Below, in pieces: positions 1 to 9,040 of a DNA stretch of 64,000 bases. Each line of letters starts with the position of its first letter. Within the stretch, counting starts at the first letter, position 1. The stretch covers positions 898,334 to 962,333 of the forward strand of contig CANMBU010000003.1 of NCBI GenBank assembly GCA_947496175.1, in the 5' to 3' direction. The position numbers were made by a program, and so were the translations under genes. The notes under the pieces were generated by a model. The model ran no database searches. It was not told the origin of the DNA and saw nothing but the letters and a program-made list of their open reading frames with translations. The stretch is from an uncultured Roseovarius sp. (GTDB lineage: Bacteria > Pseudomonadota > Alphaproteobacteria > Rhodobacterales > Rhodobacteraceae).

Positions 1-61
1 CCAACCCGCCGATCAGGGCACCGCCACCCAGTAAAAGCGCACGTCTCGAAAGCTTGCGCAT
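1..61 (-). CDS. Exported protein, N-terminus only (cut by window edge)
   Basis: Only the first 20 codons are inside the window. They read MRKLSRRALLLGGGALIGGL, a short basic stretch with a twin arginine followed by a glycine/leucine-rich hydrophobic segment, which is what a Tat or Sec signal peptide looks like. I chose the ATG at 61; an ATG five bases further upstream opens a different frame that stops early. The body of the protein is outside the window, so no function can be given. Its 5' end faces away from xthA, which lies upstream on the same strand. Confidence 0.55.
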   Translation of the reverse strand, partial: MRKLSRRALLLGGGALIGGL

Positions 62-222
62 CGCATCCCTCTCTTACGCCCCATAATGCCATCTTTGCAG
101 CAAAGGCGCCAAATGCCAGGTCCGGAAACCCTGACTTTTTCAATCAACACATTGGGTTTGCACCAGAAATTGCGCATTTTCTGGGCCATTTTCCGCAAAG
201 AAAATGGTCTCTTTGAGGGCAA

Positions 223-1011
223 TCAGAGGTCAAAAGTCGCGAAAACCGGCGCATGATCTGAAGGCTTTTCCCATCCGCGCGCATCGCGCAGGATACGGCT
301 GGAATGTGCGGCCGCGGAGATATCAGCACTGGCCCAGATATGATCCAGCCTGCGCCCTTTATCGGCCGCATCCCAGTCGCGGGCGCGGTAGGACCACCAG
401 CTGTAAAGCTGACCTTCAGGGATGTCGGCGCGGGTGACATCTGACCAGCCGCCTGCGTCCATGACATCACCGAAATGCTCCACTTCGATCGGTGTGTGAC
501 TCACAACTTTCAAAAGCTGTTTGTGACTCCAGACGTCATCCTCACGCGGCGCGATATTGAGGTCACCCACCAGAATGGCTTTCTCAGGCCGCTCGGCCCT
601 GAACCAGTCGCGCATATCGGTCAGATAGTCGAGCTTCTGACCAAACTTTTCATTCACTTCACGGTCCGGCACATCACCTCCCGCAGGGACGTAGAAATTG
701 TGAATGACCGTCCCATTCTCCAATCGTCCCGCCACGTGACGCGCATGGCCCAGCCCGGCAAAATCCTTATCGCCCAAGTCTTCAATCGGCAGTTTCGACA
801 GGATCGCAACACCGTTGTAGCCCTTCTGACCCCGCGCAATCATGTGCGTGTATCCCAACGCGGCAAACCCTTCTGTCGGGATTTTTTCAACAGGGGATTT
901 GCACTCCTGCAAGCAAAGGACATCCGGCCCCTCTTCGCTCAACAGCTTGGCAACAATCGGCTCGCGCAAGCGCACCGAATTGATGTTCCAGGTGGCAAGG
1001 GTAAAGGGCAT
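223..1011 (-). CDS. xthA: Exodeoxyribonuclease III / AP endonuclease
   Basis: Predicted 262-residue Mg2+-dependent DNA repair nuclease that cuts at abasic sites and removes 3' blocking groups. The exonuclease-endonuclease-phosphatase fold is complete: TWNINSVR at residues 7-14, the metal-binding LQECK around residue 36, GDLNIAP with Asp150 and Asn152, RLDHIW near 221, and the terminal SDHAPV motif near 251 with the catalytic His. Length is typical for XthA. It lies 18 bp downstream of an alpha/beta hydrolase on the same strand, so the two may be co-transcribed. Confidence 0.95.
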   Translation of the reverse strand: MPFTLATWNINSVRLREPIVAKLLSEEGPDVLCLQECKSPVEKIPTEGFAALGYTHMIARGQKGYNGVAILSKLPIEDLGDKDFAGLGHARHVAGRLENGTVIHNFYVPAGGDVPDREVNEKFGQKLDYLTDMRDWFRAERPEKAILVGDLNIAPREDDVWSHKQLLKVVSHTPIEVEHFGDVMDAGGWSDVTRADIPEGQLYSWWSYRARDWDAADKGRRLDHIWASADISAAAHSSRILRDARGWEKPSDHAPVFATFDL

Positions 1012-1029
1012 GGCAGCGTCCTGACCAAA

Positions 1030-2010
1030 TTACTGGGTGGTTCGCTTTGCAATAAGCCCCAGCGCATCCCTAAGCGCAAGCCCGAACGCGTCGGGTGTTT
1101 CGATCTGCGGGATGTGGCCACTGTCAGATATCATCAGCAGATGTGAATCCGGCGTGAGTTCCGTTAATTCCGCCCCCTGCTCCAGCGGCGTCACAGTGTC
1201 TTCCTCGCCCCAGATATAGACCACCGGAAGCGTCAGCACCCCATAGTTTTCGGGCCGTGTGCTCAGCGCGTCTTGGGGCGGCACCAGGAGCGAAGGCAGC
1301 CAATCTGAGTAAGCACTTGTGGTGCCCTTTCGAACCAAGGGTTGCGTCAGCACGGCCACCACCTCATCACTCGCGGCCCCCTTAACGTGGATAAGCCCCT
1401 TGAGCAGCGTCCGGGTCAGCATCGGGTTCGTCATGGTCAGAGCCGTCGCCGCATCGCGCGCCACTTTGACACCCAGCGGAAAAGGCAAGGTCTTGCCGCT
1501 GTCGTGACTGCCCAATCCCAGCGCGCCGTCCACGACAATAAGCGCCGTGAATGCCGACGGATCTTGCATGACCGCCTCGACGCCCGGCGCAGCCCCGACC
1601 GAATGCGCCACCAGGATAGGCTTGGTGCCAAGAGCTGTGACCAGGGCATGCAGACGCTCGGCCTGCCGCGTCCGCGCGTAATTGCCGTCATCGGCATGGT
1701 CAGAAAATCCAAAGGGCGGCGTGTCAAAGGCGACTGCGCGCCATCCCTCGGCGCCCATCTGTTTCAAAGTTGGCGCCCACAGACCCGACCACGCGGCCGT
1801 ACCATGCGCAAAGAGCAGCATCGGCCCATCTTCCGGTCCTTCTTCCCAGACAAAAAACGACCCTTCGGAGGTCTCGACCAGCCGCCCTTCAGAAGGAAGT
1901 ATGTCAGTGCGCTCTTCGCTTTCCCTCAGAAAAGCCGCGCCCCGCCCCACGAACAACACCGCCAGCGCAGCCACGCCAAGCCAGAACAACGATCTGGTAA
2001 TCCACCGCAT
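1030..2010 (-). CDS. Alpha/beta hydrolase, membrane-anchored N-terminus
   Basis: A 326-residue alpha/beta-hydrolase-fold protein. A hydrophobic segment at residues 7-25 (LFWLGVAALAVLFVG) suggests a signal anchor. The oxyanion region FAHGTAAWSG lies near 68, the nucleophile elbow AHSVGA places Ser137, an acidic residue sits in WGEEDTVTPLE, and the catalytic His is in DSGHIPQIETP near the C-terminus. The set is that of esterases and related hydrolases; the substrate cannot be told from sequence. It precedes xthA by 18 bp. Confidence 0.85.
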   Translation of the reverse strand: MRWITRSLFWLGVAALAVLFVGRGAAFLRESEERTDILPSEGRLVETSEGSFFVWEEGPEDGPMLLFAHGTAAWSGLWAPTLKQMGAEGWRAVAFDTPPFGFSDHADDGNYARTRQAERLHALVTALGTKPILVAHSVGAAPGVEAVMQDPSAFTALIVVDGALGLGSHDSGKTLPFPLGVKVARDAATALTMTNPMLTRTLLKGLIHVKGAASDEVVAVLTQPLVRKGTTSAYSDWLPSLLVPPQDALSTRPENYGVLTLPVVYIWGEEDTVTPLEQGAELTELTPDSHLLMISDSGHIPQIETPDAFGLALRDALGLIAKRTTQ

Positions 2011-2076
2011 CAGCTACCCTTTTTGCGCTGGAGCATAACAACAGCCCACCTGACCGCAATCACAGACCCCCACTGG

Positions 2077-2107
2077 GCAAAAAAAGACCCCGGGCAAAGC
2101 CGGGGTC
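2077..2107 (-). terminator. Intrinsic terminator after the response regulator or hydrolase leader region
   Basis: An 8-bp stem (gaccccgg at 2086-2093 and ccggggtc at 2100-2107) with a six-base loop is followed, on the minus strand, by a run of seven T (the A run at 2079-2085). This is a textbook rho-independent terminator for the response-regulator gene that ends at 2206. Confidence 0.8.
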
Positions 2108-2205
2108 AGTCCAACAGGGAGGTGCATATATTAGCCGCCATATGCTGCGGTGTAAGTCAGAGATAGCAGCCCTGCGACTCGCTCTCTTTGACTTGGGTCA
2201 AGTTT

Positions 2206-2892
2206 TCACGCCAAAAGTCGGTAGCCTCCGGATTCGGTCACCAGAAGCCGCGCATTGGACGGATCAGGCTCAATTTTCTGACGCAGGCGATAGATGTGCG
2301 TCTCAAGCGTATGCGTGGTCACGCCCGCATTGTAGCCCCAGACCTCGTGCAAAAGCACATCGCGCGCCACCACACCATCCGGCGAGCGATACAGAAACTT
2401 CAGGATGTTTGTTTCTTTCTCGGTCAGGCGAATTTTGCGGTCATCTTCGGTGATCAGCATCTTCATCGCAGGCTTGAACGTGTACGGCCCAAGCTGAAAA
2501 ATAGCGTCTTCGGATTGCTCGTGCTGACGCAGCTGCGCGCGAATGCGGGCCAGAAGCACCGGAAACTTAAAGGGTTTGGTGATGTAATCATTGGCCCCGG
2601 CATCAAGGCCCAGGATCGTGTCGGCATCGCCATCATGGCCTGTCAGCATCATGATCGGCGCTTTCACACCCTGTTTGCGCATCAACCGGCACAGCTCGCG
2701 CCCGTCGGTGTCGGGAAGACCTACATCCAAAATCACCAGATCGTAGATGCCATCCTTGGCCCGCGCCATAGCGTCGGTTCCGTTGGCCGCCTCGAAGACA
2801 TCAAAGTCTTCGGTCATAACCAACTGTTCACTAAGCGCCTCGCGCAAATCCTCATCATCATCGACAAGCAGAATTTTCTTGAGCTGAGCCAT
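2206..2892 (-). CDS. OmpR/PhoB-family response regulator
   Basis: A 228-residue two-component regulator. The receiver domain (about 1-120) has the acidic cluster DDD at 11-13, the phospho-acceptor Asp56 in LVILDVGLPD, Thr84 and Lys106 in YITKPF. The C-terminal winged helix (about 135-228) carries LTEKETNILKFL and the recognition-helix region THTLETHIYRLRQKI, ending GGYRLLA. A GAGGA ribosome-binding site precedes the ATG. No histidine kinase lies next to it, so it is an orphan regulator here, and its partner and regulon cannot be inferred. A strong terminator follows. Confidence 0.93.
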   Translation of the reverse strand: MAQLKKILLVDDDEDLREALSEQLVMTEDFDVFEAANGTDAMARAKDGIYDLVILDVGLPDTDGRELCRLMRKQGVKAPIMMLTGHDGDADTILGLDAGANDYITKPFKFPVLLARIRAQLRQHEQSEDAIFQLGPYTFKPAMKMLITEDDRKIRLTEKETNILKFLYRSPDGVVARDVLLHEVWGYNAGVTTHTLETHIYRLRQKIEPDPSNARLLVTESGGYRLLA

Positions 2893-3030
2893 ACCAATTT
2901 TCCTCTATGCTTGGCCAACTACTTGTGACAGGCCCGGCTTGCAGGCAAGGTCTGTGACAGAGCAATCACGCCCAAGTGTAACTGAGGGGCAAAATGTTTC
3001 ATTTGGTTTCAAAACCCTGTAGGCGGTTCG

Positions 3031-4143
3031 ATGAACCCAGATGACGATAGAGGACATAGTGTGACCGGTCTTGGCCCTGATATGACAGACCTTATTGCCC
3101 GCGCGCGGGCTGACCTGCGCATGGGCGTGCCTGTTGTTCTGGAAGCAGCCGATCAGTCGGCGCTTGTCCTTGCAGCGGAAACACTGAGCGCCGCGCGTCT
3201 GAAGGCGTTGCAGGAGCGGAGCGGCATGCCCGTTCTGGTCATTTCCGCTCGGCGTGCAGAAACGCTTAAGGCAAGACCCTATGATGGCGACGTTGCGCGC
3301 ATTGTTCTGCCCCAGGAGGCCTCTTTGGACTGGGTGCAGGGTGTTGCTGATCCGGCGGATGATCTCAATACACCGATGAAAGGCCCTCTTTTGTCAGAGC
3401 GCAGCGGATCAGCAGATTTGCATCGCACAGCGATTACTCTTGTCAAATCCGCACGGCTTTTGCCCGCCGCAGTGATGCTGGTCAGCGATGAGAGCGTTGA
3501 TGCTTCTCTCACGCGTCTGAATGCGGAAAGCCTTTCTCAAACGTTGCAAGATCAAAGTCCGATGCACCGCGTCGTCAGTGCGCGCCTGCCGCTATCTGTT
3601 TCTGAGGCGGGGCGTCTGCATATCTGGCGCCCGGAAGATGGCGCAGAAGAACACTATGCCGTGGAAATCGGCGCACCGGATCGCGACGCGCCGGTTCTGG
3701 CGCGGTTGCATTCAGCGTGTTTTACCGGCGACTTAATGGGATCTCTCAAATGCGATTGTGGCCCGCAACTTCGCGGAGCTTTGGGCCAGATGGGTGCAGA
3801 AGGCGCAGGTGTGTTGCTCTATCTCAACCAGGAAGGCCGCGGCATCGGCCTTGCCAACAAGATGCGCGCCTATGCCCTACAGGATCAGGGGTTCGACACG
3901 GTCGAGGCCAATCATCGTTTGGGTTTTGAAGACGATGAACGCGATTTCCGCATTGGTGCCGCGATCCTGAGGGACATGGGGTTTTCGTCGGTTCGCCTTT
4001 TGACCAACAACCCTGCTAAAATTGAAATGATGCAGGCCCACGGCATCGACGTCACCGAACGCGTGCCGCTCAAAGTCGGTGAAGGCGAACACAACCGTGC
4101 CTACCTGGCCACCAAAGCCAAGAAGTCTGGGCATTTGTTGTAA
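3031..4143 (+). CDS. ribA: GTP cyclohydrolase II with degenerate DHBP-synthase-like N-terminus
   Basis: First committed enzyme of riboflavin synthesis, opening GTP to the pyrimidine precursor. The C-terminal half (about 200-370) is a complete RibA domain with zinc ligands Cys230, Cys241 and Cys243 (HSACFTGD, LKCDCGPQ), the catalytic region NQEGRGIGL and the RLLTNNPAKI motif. The N-terminal 200 residues align in order with dihydroxybutanone-phosphate synthase, but the acidic catalytic loop is replaced by EAADQSALVL near 38-47, so that activity is probably lost. Start is uncertain: GTG at 3061 has a better Shine-Dalgarno (AGAGGA) than the ATG at 3031. Confidence 0.92.
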   Translation: MNPDDDRGHSVTGLGPDMTDLIARARADLRMGVPVVLEAADQSALVLAAETLSAARLKALQERSGMPVLVISARRAETLKARPYDGDVARIVLPQEASLDWVQGVADPADDLNTPMKGPLLSERSGSADLHRTAITLVKSARLLPAAVMLVSDESVDASLTRLNAESLSQTLQDQSPMHRVVSARLPLSVSEAGRLHIWRPEDGAEEHYAVEIGAPDRDAPVLARLHSACFTGDLMGSLKCDCGPQLRGALGQMGAEGAGVLLYLNQEGRGIGLANKMRAYALQDQGFDTVEANHRLGFEDDERDFRIGAAILRDMGFSSVRLLTNNPAKIEMMQAHGIDVTERVPLKVGEGEHNRAYLATKAKKSGHLL

Positions 4144-4243
4144 GTGGAATGGAGGGTGTGCGGACGAAGTTGTCGTTGCCTCATGAGTTGCTAGAGTTTC
4201 GAAACGGGATTGTTGGCGAGCCAAGAGGCGGTACAGTTTCGCT

Positions 4244-4576
4244 ATGGATAACTTTCCGATTCTGAAGATTGAAGAGAAATTCGTGCTGAGCGATGGGCGT
4301 TGTGTAGTCATGCCCGATTTTCCGCTGTCCGAAAGCATCTCAACGCCAATCTCTTTACCTGCCGAAGTTTTAAGATGTGACGGGAAATCAAAGAGCTGTA
4401 TTCTCCATCTGGAAGTTTCACACTTTAATATCCCAAATTCAACAGACCTAAACAGGCGGTGGAGATTGATCCCCAGATTGAGTGAAATCGACCCTGATGA
4501 CATTTTGATTGGCGACACTTTGCGCATCTTCGATGCGAACATCGCAGACAGTCTACTTAATCATTTGGAGCCATAA
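4244..4576 (+). CDS. Hypothetical protein, 110 aa
   Basis: I do not recognise this family. The frame is open for 110 residues, has a mixed soluble composition without signal peptide or membrane segment, and ends in LRIFDANIADSLLNHLEP. Base composition is lower in G+C than the neighbours (28 of 60 bases at both 4261-4320 and 4321-4380), which hints at an accessory gene placed between ribA and the DUF3179 gene. A GAGG sequence lies upstream of the ATG. The frame on the opposite strand over 3877-4542 runs into ribA and is not credible. Confidence 0.55.
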   Translation: MDNFPILKIEEKFVLSDGRCVVMPDFPLSESISTPISLPAEVLRCDGKSKSCILHLEVSHFNIPNSTDLNRRWRLIPRLSEIDPDDILIGDTLRIFDANIADSLLNHLEP

Positions 4577-4649
4577 TCAGCGGAAATGTGGAGCACAAAT
4601 TCTTGAACAGAATGGGCTCAAACCTGCCATTACACTTGCAATTTCAGTC

Positions 4650-6023
4650 TCACTCGCCCGTGCCATAAAGCGCGCTTTCCGCCCCCAGATAGCCATCCCA
4701 GGCGAACCAGTAAGACACGTGACCCGGCATGCGCGGCAAGCGCTCGCCTTTGGGTCCTAAAAGCGCCTCCTCGGTCAGGCTCCACGTGCCTCCGGGTCCC
4801 ACGAGATTTATGGCGTCACCGGAAAAAACCTGACCATCCCGTGCATAGGCACGGACAGTCCGCGTTTGCGCGTCACCAATCAGAACTACATCAGACAGCC
4901 CAACATGATCATTGATCACCGGCTCCGCCTCAAATGCGGTCAAAGGCCAGGCTTTGGCTCCTCCAGCGACCCTAATTCCAAAAACATAGTCTTTCTGCCG
5001 CAAACGGCTTTCATCCGTGAGCGCCGGAAACATCAAGTCTGGAGAGGCAAAATACTCTGCATAAACCACCCCGGAATCGTAGTTGCGAATGTGCCCAGTA
5101 TCGAGAGACAAAACCTTTGTCTGCGGATGCGCTGCGCGCCAATCTGCCCATGTTGTGATCGTCGTCGGCCTGATCTTGAGCCGAATGCCCGACTGCGCCA
5201 GAGGTCCCGAAACAGGCTCTCCCGTGAACTGATTCCACAGACTTTTTGTCTGACGGTCAAACATCAGCTTGTTGGACCGATAAAGCAGCCCAGACGAGCC
5301 GAACACGAAAGGGGCCTCGTACCCTTCAACGTCAGTTTCAAAAAGGATACCCGCTCCACAAAGCGTGCAATAGGCCAAGGCAACCGGCACGCCACCGATA
5401 ACCTCGTTGAACATTTCATGCCATCCCATGATGCGCAGAGGATAGGCGCGCACGTCTCCGTTAATCTCGACCCCAAAGACCAGGTCACTCTCCAGCATGT
5501 AATCCGCCACATCGGCAGGTATCATTTTGGGTGTATCCAATGGTGGAATGTCGTCAAAAAGCGCGCCGCCCCACGTAATCTCTTCGAACCGAATGCGCAT
5601 CGAGGCACGATCTATTGGCGTCTCAAAGAGCGCATGGAAATCGCGATCTATCCCGCCCCAGTACCACAGCTTGAGGTCATAATAACTCGGATGCGGTTCG
5701 ATCTGCGGGTTGGCTTCCTGATAGCGCATCGCCGCCCGCCAGTCGGGCAGGTCCTGCCCGGTCAACGCCTTGAGCGCGCGTTGCGTGACCACATGCGATC
5801 CGCCAATGCGCATCAAAAGCACCAAAGACGGGATCATGTCCGGATTGTCGCGTGCGACGATCACCTCTGCCGCTGCCGACCGTTCGGCATCCGTTCCGAT
5901 CAGCATGTCCTTGCTGAGCGCCAAAAAGTCGGCTTCTGCAAATGCGGGCCTCAGAAATAGCCCCACCGCAAGCGCAGCACCCAACAGTTGTGTGAGAAAT
6001 CGCGGCAAAGAAATCCCCTTCAA
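4650..6023 (-). CDS. DUF3179 domain-containing exported protein
   Basis: A 457-residue protein with an N-terminal signal peptide (hydrophobic LLGAALAVGLFLRPAFA, residues 13-29) and a DUF3179 domain from about 110 to the C-terminus. Visible family hallmarks are NGDVRAYPLRIMGWHEMFNEV near 188-208, the cysteine pair in AYCTLCGAG (Cys219, Cys222), and LMFDRQTKSLWNQ. The domain's biochemical role is not established. The first start codon is TTG at 6023; a second TTG at 6008 has a better placed Shine-Dalgarno (AAGGGG) and keeps the signal peptide, so either may be used. Confidence 0.85.
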   Translation of the reverse strand: MKGISLPRFLTQLLGAALAVGLFLRPAFAEADFLALSKDMLIGTDAERSAAAEVIVARDNPDMIPSLVLLMRIGGSHVVTQRALKALTGQDLPDWRAAMRYQEANPQIEPHPSYYDLKLWYWGGIDRDFHALFETPIDRASMRIRFEEITWGGALFDDIPPLDTPKMIPADVADYMLESDLVFGVEINGDVRAYPLRIMGWHEMFNEVIGGVPVALAYCTLCGAGILFETDVEGYEAPFVFGSSGLLYRSNKLMFDRQTKSLWNQFTGEPVSGPLAQSGIRLKIRPTTITTWADWRAAHPQTKVLSLDTGHIRNYDSGVVYAEYFASPDLMFPALTDESRLRQKDYVFGIRVAGGAKAWPLTAFEAEPVINDHVGLSDVVLIGDAQTRTVRAYARDGQVFSGDAINLVGPGGTWSLTEEALLGPKGERLPRMPGHVSYWFAWDGYLGAESALYGTGE

Positions 6024-6200
6024 TCAGGACCAAAACTGTACGTGAGTTTGAAGCGGCTGCCAGCCCGGTTTCACCTCAATGTGCATGACTGTGAGGTGAT
6101 GAAAACTCTGAACTTTGAGGGACAGGTCCCTGCCATCGGGACGGAGGCTTACGAATGTTTGAAGTTTCAGGTCCAATGTCTTTTCAAGACATCTCGCCCC

Positions 6201-6437
6201 CTAATGGTCGTCCTGAGCATCCGGGTCCGCCTGTCCCACGCCAAGGAACACGGACTTCAACGGCACAATCCAGATGATACCCAGCACCACAAACACCGCC
6301 AGTTCCGTCAAAAACCCGACCTCGAACTGCGCGCGCAACCAATCCGTCAGGTTCACCGCCACCACGATGTAAAGCGGCAGCGCGATGAGCAGGATCAGCA
6401 GCGATAGCTTGCGACGGGTTTTGTAAGGCAGTGCCAT
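6201..6437 (-). CDS. DUF2842 small membrane protein
   Basis: A 78-residue protein with two hydrophobic helices (about 12-30 and 42-60) and a charged C-terminus, matching the DUF2842 family. Its function is unknown; the family is found mainly in Alphaproteobacteria. It lies 9 bp downstream of purA on the same strand, and this neighbourhood is common in Rhodobacteraceae, which suggests one transcript. Confidence 0.8.
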   Translation of the reverse strand: MALPYKTRRKLSLLILLIALPLYIVVAVNLTDWLRAQFEVGFLTELAVFVVLGIIWIVPLKSVFLGVGQADPDAQDDH

Positions 6438-6446
6438 GACGGCTCC

Positions 6447-7742
6447 TCAATCGGCGAAGGGATCGGTCACGAGGATCGTGTCATCCCGTTCCGGTGAAGT
6501 AGACAGTAGTGCCACCGGGCACTGAATCAACTCTTCGACCCGGCGCACATATTTGATCGCATTGGCCGGAAGGTCAGCCCAAGACCGTGCGCCCTCGGTC
6601 GTCTCCGACCAGCCGGGCATCTCTTCATAGATAGGCTGACAGCGCCATTGCTGATCTGTGGCCGTCGGCAGGTAATCCAGCTTTTGGCCATCAAGCTCAT
6701 AGCCCACACAAATCTTCAGCGTCTCGAACCCGTCAAGCACATCGAGCTTGGTCAGCGAAATACCTGTCACCCCCGAAGTCGCACAGGTCTGGCGGACCAA
6801 AGCGGCATCAAACCACCCGCAGCGCCGTTTGCGGCCAGTGACCGTGCCAAACTCATGCCCGCGCGTGCCAAGCCGGTTGCCGTCTTCATCTTCCAGCTCG
6901 GACGGAAACGGCCCCTCGCCCACCCGCGTGGTATAGGCTTTTACGATGCCCAACACATAGTCGATAGAGCCCGGGCCAATACCGACACCCGTGGCCGCTT
7001 GTCCCGCAATCACGTTGGACGAGGTCACAAAGGGATAGGTGCCAAAATCAATATCCAGAAGCGCGCCTTGCGCCCCTTCAAAGAGGATGCGTTTGCCCGC
7101 CTTGCGTTTCTCATTGAGCACCTTCCAGACCGGTGCCGCGTATTGCAAAATCTGCGGCGCGATCTCGCGCAGCTGTGCCAGAAGCGCGTCGCGATCAATC
7201 GGCTCAATCCCCAGCCCCTTGCGCAACGGATCGTGGTGCTGCAGCGCCCGGTCCACCCGCGCCTCAAGCGTCGCGTCATCCGCCAGATCCGCCACCCGCA
7301 CCGAGCGCCGCCCGACCTTGTCCTCATAGGCCGGACCAATGCCGCGCCCTGTGGTGCCGATCTTGGTGCCTTTGCTGGCCGCCTCTTCGCGCGCGCGGTC
7401 CAACTCACCATGAATGGGCAGGATGAGCGGCGTGTTCTCGGCAATCATCAGCGTCTCTGGGCTGATCTCGACCCCCTGCTCGCGAATGGTCGCGATCTCA
7501 TTCACCAAATGCCAGGGATCGAGCACCACACCATTGCCAATCACCGAAAGCTTGCCGCCCCGCACCACACCCGACGGCAGCGCGTTGAGCTTGTAGACCT
7601 TGCCATCAATGACCAGCGTGTGCCCGGCGTTATGCCCGCCCTGAAACCGTGCGATCACATCGGCCCGCTCCGAGAGCCAATCGACAATCTTGCCTTTTCC
7701 TTCGTCGCCCCACTGAGCGCCGACAACCACAACATTCGCCAT
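6447..7742 (-). CDS. purA: Adenylosuccinate synthase
   Basis: Joins IMP and aspartate with GTP hydrolysis in the first step of AMP synthesis. The 431-residue frame starting [18 protein letters not shown] has the GTP-binding loop with Asp13 and Lys16, the catalytic His41 in GGHNAGHT, the IMP-binding [14 protein letters not shown], and the Thr/Arg loop [12 protein letters not shown] longer reading from 7949 adds 69 residues with no family similarity; I start at 7742, where the known N-terminus begins. DUF2842 follows. Confidence 0.97.
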   Translation of the reverse strand: MANVVVVGAQWGDEGKGKIVDWLSERADVIARFQGGHNAGHTLVIDGKVYKLNALPSGVVRGGKLSVIGNGVVLDPWHLVNEIATIREQGVEISPETLMIAENTPLILPIHGELDRAREEAASKGTKIGTTGRGIGPAYEDKVGRRSVRVADLADDATLEARVDRALQHHDPLRKGLGIEPIDRDALLAQLREIAPQILQYAAPVWKVLNEKRKAGKRILFEGAQGALLDIDFGTYPFVTSSNVIAGQAATGVGIGPGSIDYVLGIVKAYTTRVGEGPFPSELEDEDGNRLGTRGHEFGTVTGRKRRCGWFDAALVRQTCATSGVTGISLTKLDVLDGFETLKICVGYELDGQKLDYLPTATDQQWRCQPIYEEMPGWSETTEGARSWADLPANAIKYVRRVEELIQCPVALLSTSPERDDTILVTDPFAD

Positions 7743-7890
7743 GAAGACCCCTTTGGTTTCTGTGAACCCCGCGCCGGTATAGCGAGAGGCCAAGGCGGGG
7801 GAAACCGGAATTTCAGGACCGTGGCGCGCAATGACTGGACACAGGCCATGCCCCTTGGCACTCTGCGCCCAAAACGCAAGAGGAGCAGAC

Positions 7891-8289
7891 ATGGCAGGGT
7901 TTTTGGCACGGTGGGCGGTGGCGTTTGTTTTATTGGCGGCCACATTCAACCCGACGGAATGGAATTACGTCCGTTGGGTTCGGGTAAACTGGGGCGAGCA
8001 GACGCCCGTAGCAGTATTGCTGGGCCTGATCCTTCTGGTCGGCTACATCATCTACCTGCGCGCCACTTTGCGCTCCATCGGGTCGTTCGGCATGGGGCTG
8101 GTGCTGGCCATTGCCGCGGCCCTCATCTGGGTTCTGGTCGATTTCGGCTGGATCAATCTCAACAACCCCACGGCCAATCTCTGGCTCGGCCTCGTGGCCC
8201 TCTCACTGGTGCTGGGCATCGGATTGAGCTGGAGCCATGTCCGCCGTCGTCTGAGTGGTCAGGCTGATATGGATGATGTGGATGAGTGA
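7891..8289 (+). CDS. Small inner-membrane protein (DUF6524-like)
   Basis: A 132-residue protein with four hydrophobic helices: [19 protein letters not shown], then about 38-54, 65-84 and 95-112, ending in a charged tail [15 protein letters not shown]. The motif [11 protein letters not shown] after the first helix is typical of a family annotated DUF6524 in Rhodobacterales. The start at 7891 is supported by AGGAG a few bases upstream; a longer frame from 7831 is not. It is divergent from purA. Function unknown. Confidence 0.75.
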   Translation: MAGFLARWAVAFVLLAATFNPTEWNYVRWVRVNWGEQTPVAVLLGLILLVGYIIYLRATLRSIGSFGMGLVLAIAAALIWVLVDFGWINLNNPTANLWLGLVALSLVLGIGLSWSHVRRRLSGQADMDDVDE

Positions 8290-8294
8290 GGGAG

Positions 8295-8350
8295 CTGGAA
8301 TTTTGCAAAATTCCAGGCTGATTTCTTGCAAGAAATCATGCGCGGCATGA
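8295..8350. repeat. Three stacked palindromes
   Basis: Directly after the preceding stop codon lie a perfect 22-nt palindrome (ctggaattttgcaaaattcc..., 8295-8316), a perfect 20-nt palindrome (tgatttcttgcaagaaatca, 8319-8338), and an interrupted one (tcatgc-gcg-gcatga, 8336-8350). Both large ones are centred on TTGCAA/TTTGCAAA cores. The arrangement looks like a dispersed intergenic element rather than a terminator, since no T run follows. I see no second copy in the window. Confidence 0.75.
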
Positions 8351-8434
8351 CCTGCTAGACCAGTGTAGTTGATGGGAGAGCGAGGTCTACTAAGAGCCCA
8401 ATTGTATCAATGCTATTCAGTTTCAGCGCACTAT

Positions 8435-8908
8435 CTAAAGAAGTCCACGTTCTGGAATAAGCACATTAGATTGATTGATCCTGAGGTGCTCCAAAAGCAC
8501 CGCTTCCACATCCAGCTGTTCAAAAAGCTTTTGATCCAAACTGGCAAGCTTTTCAAAATCATCTTTGGTTAGCTTGGCCAATTCGTCGTCAGCATCAGTT
8601 ACCACTTCTAAAGCTTCTTTAAGAATTTCCGACAACGGATTGAGCGACGTTTCAATTAAGGCGGATACAGTCGATTTCGAGTGTTTTTTACCTCTATTAA
8701 GAAAATACTGCGAGTGCCCACCGTTCAAGACCTGTCCGGTATACGTCTGGATGAGTACTATTCTCCATTCCGGTTCACTTAGGCCGAAGTATGGTTCGCA
8801 TTCATTGAGCCGATGATCCCAAAACATCGATATGTTGTAGACCGCTTCAATAGGGTCTGATGATGCTAACAACCTCTGAAAGTACTGTTCGTTTATTCTG
8901 GGTTCCAT
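8435..8908 (-). CDS. DMP19/DUF4375-family protein (DNA-mimic type)
   Basis: A 157-residue acidic protein. The stretch YTGQVLNGGHSQYFLNRG near the middle is the hallmark of the DMP19 (DUF4375) family, whose Neisseria member mimics DNA and blocks a repressor; whether this one does so is inference. The sequence is rich in Glu and Asp and poor in Arg. The region is A+T richer than its surroundings (24 G+C in the 60 bases at 8581-8640). I chose the ATG at 8908; an upstream start at 8962 adds 18 residues without support. Repeats flank the gene on both sides. Confidence 0.7.
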   Translation of the reverse strand: MEPRINEQYFQRLLASSDPIEAVYNISMFWDHRLNECEPYFGLSEPEWRIVLIQTYTGQVLNGGHSQYFLNRGKKHSKSTVSALIETSLNPLSEILKEALEVVTDADDELAKLTKDDFEKLASLDQKLFEQLDVEAVLLEHLRINQSNVLIPERGLL

Positions 8909-9040
8909 AGCCACTTGATAAGTGAATGCCAGCACAGTGCCAACGGCAGTTTTGTCCCGCAAACCTGCCTTTCGACCTTAAATCGCCCGACTGTATAACT
9001 GGACAACTGCCATCAACTACAAACAGGCCGATTAACCAGA

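Noticed and set aside
187..207. Hairpin after xthA as terminator
   Set aside because: An 8-bp stem (ccattttc/gaaaatgg) exists, but no T run follows on the minus strand, so I do not list it as a terminator.
475..1146. 223-codon plus-strand frame over xthA
   Set aside because: Fully inside the xthA and hydrolase region with no recognisable domain.
2893..3030. FMN riboswitch before ribA
   Set aside because: None of the conserved RFN-element segments or a fitting terminator was recognised in the leader.
4866..5960. 364-codon plus-strand frame opposite the DUF3179 gene
   Set aside because: The minus-strand protein has a signal peptide and family motifs; the opposite frame looks random.
6648..8267. 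539-codon open frame on the plus strand opposite purA
   Set aside because: It is antisense to a certain purA and shows no family motif; long antisense frames are common in G+C-rich coding DNA.
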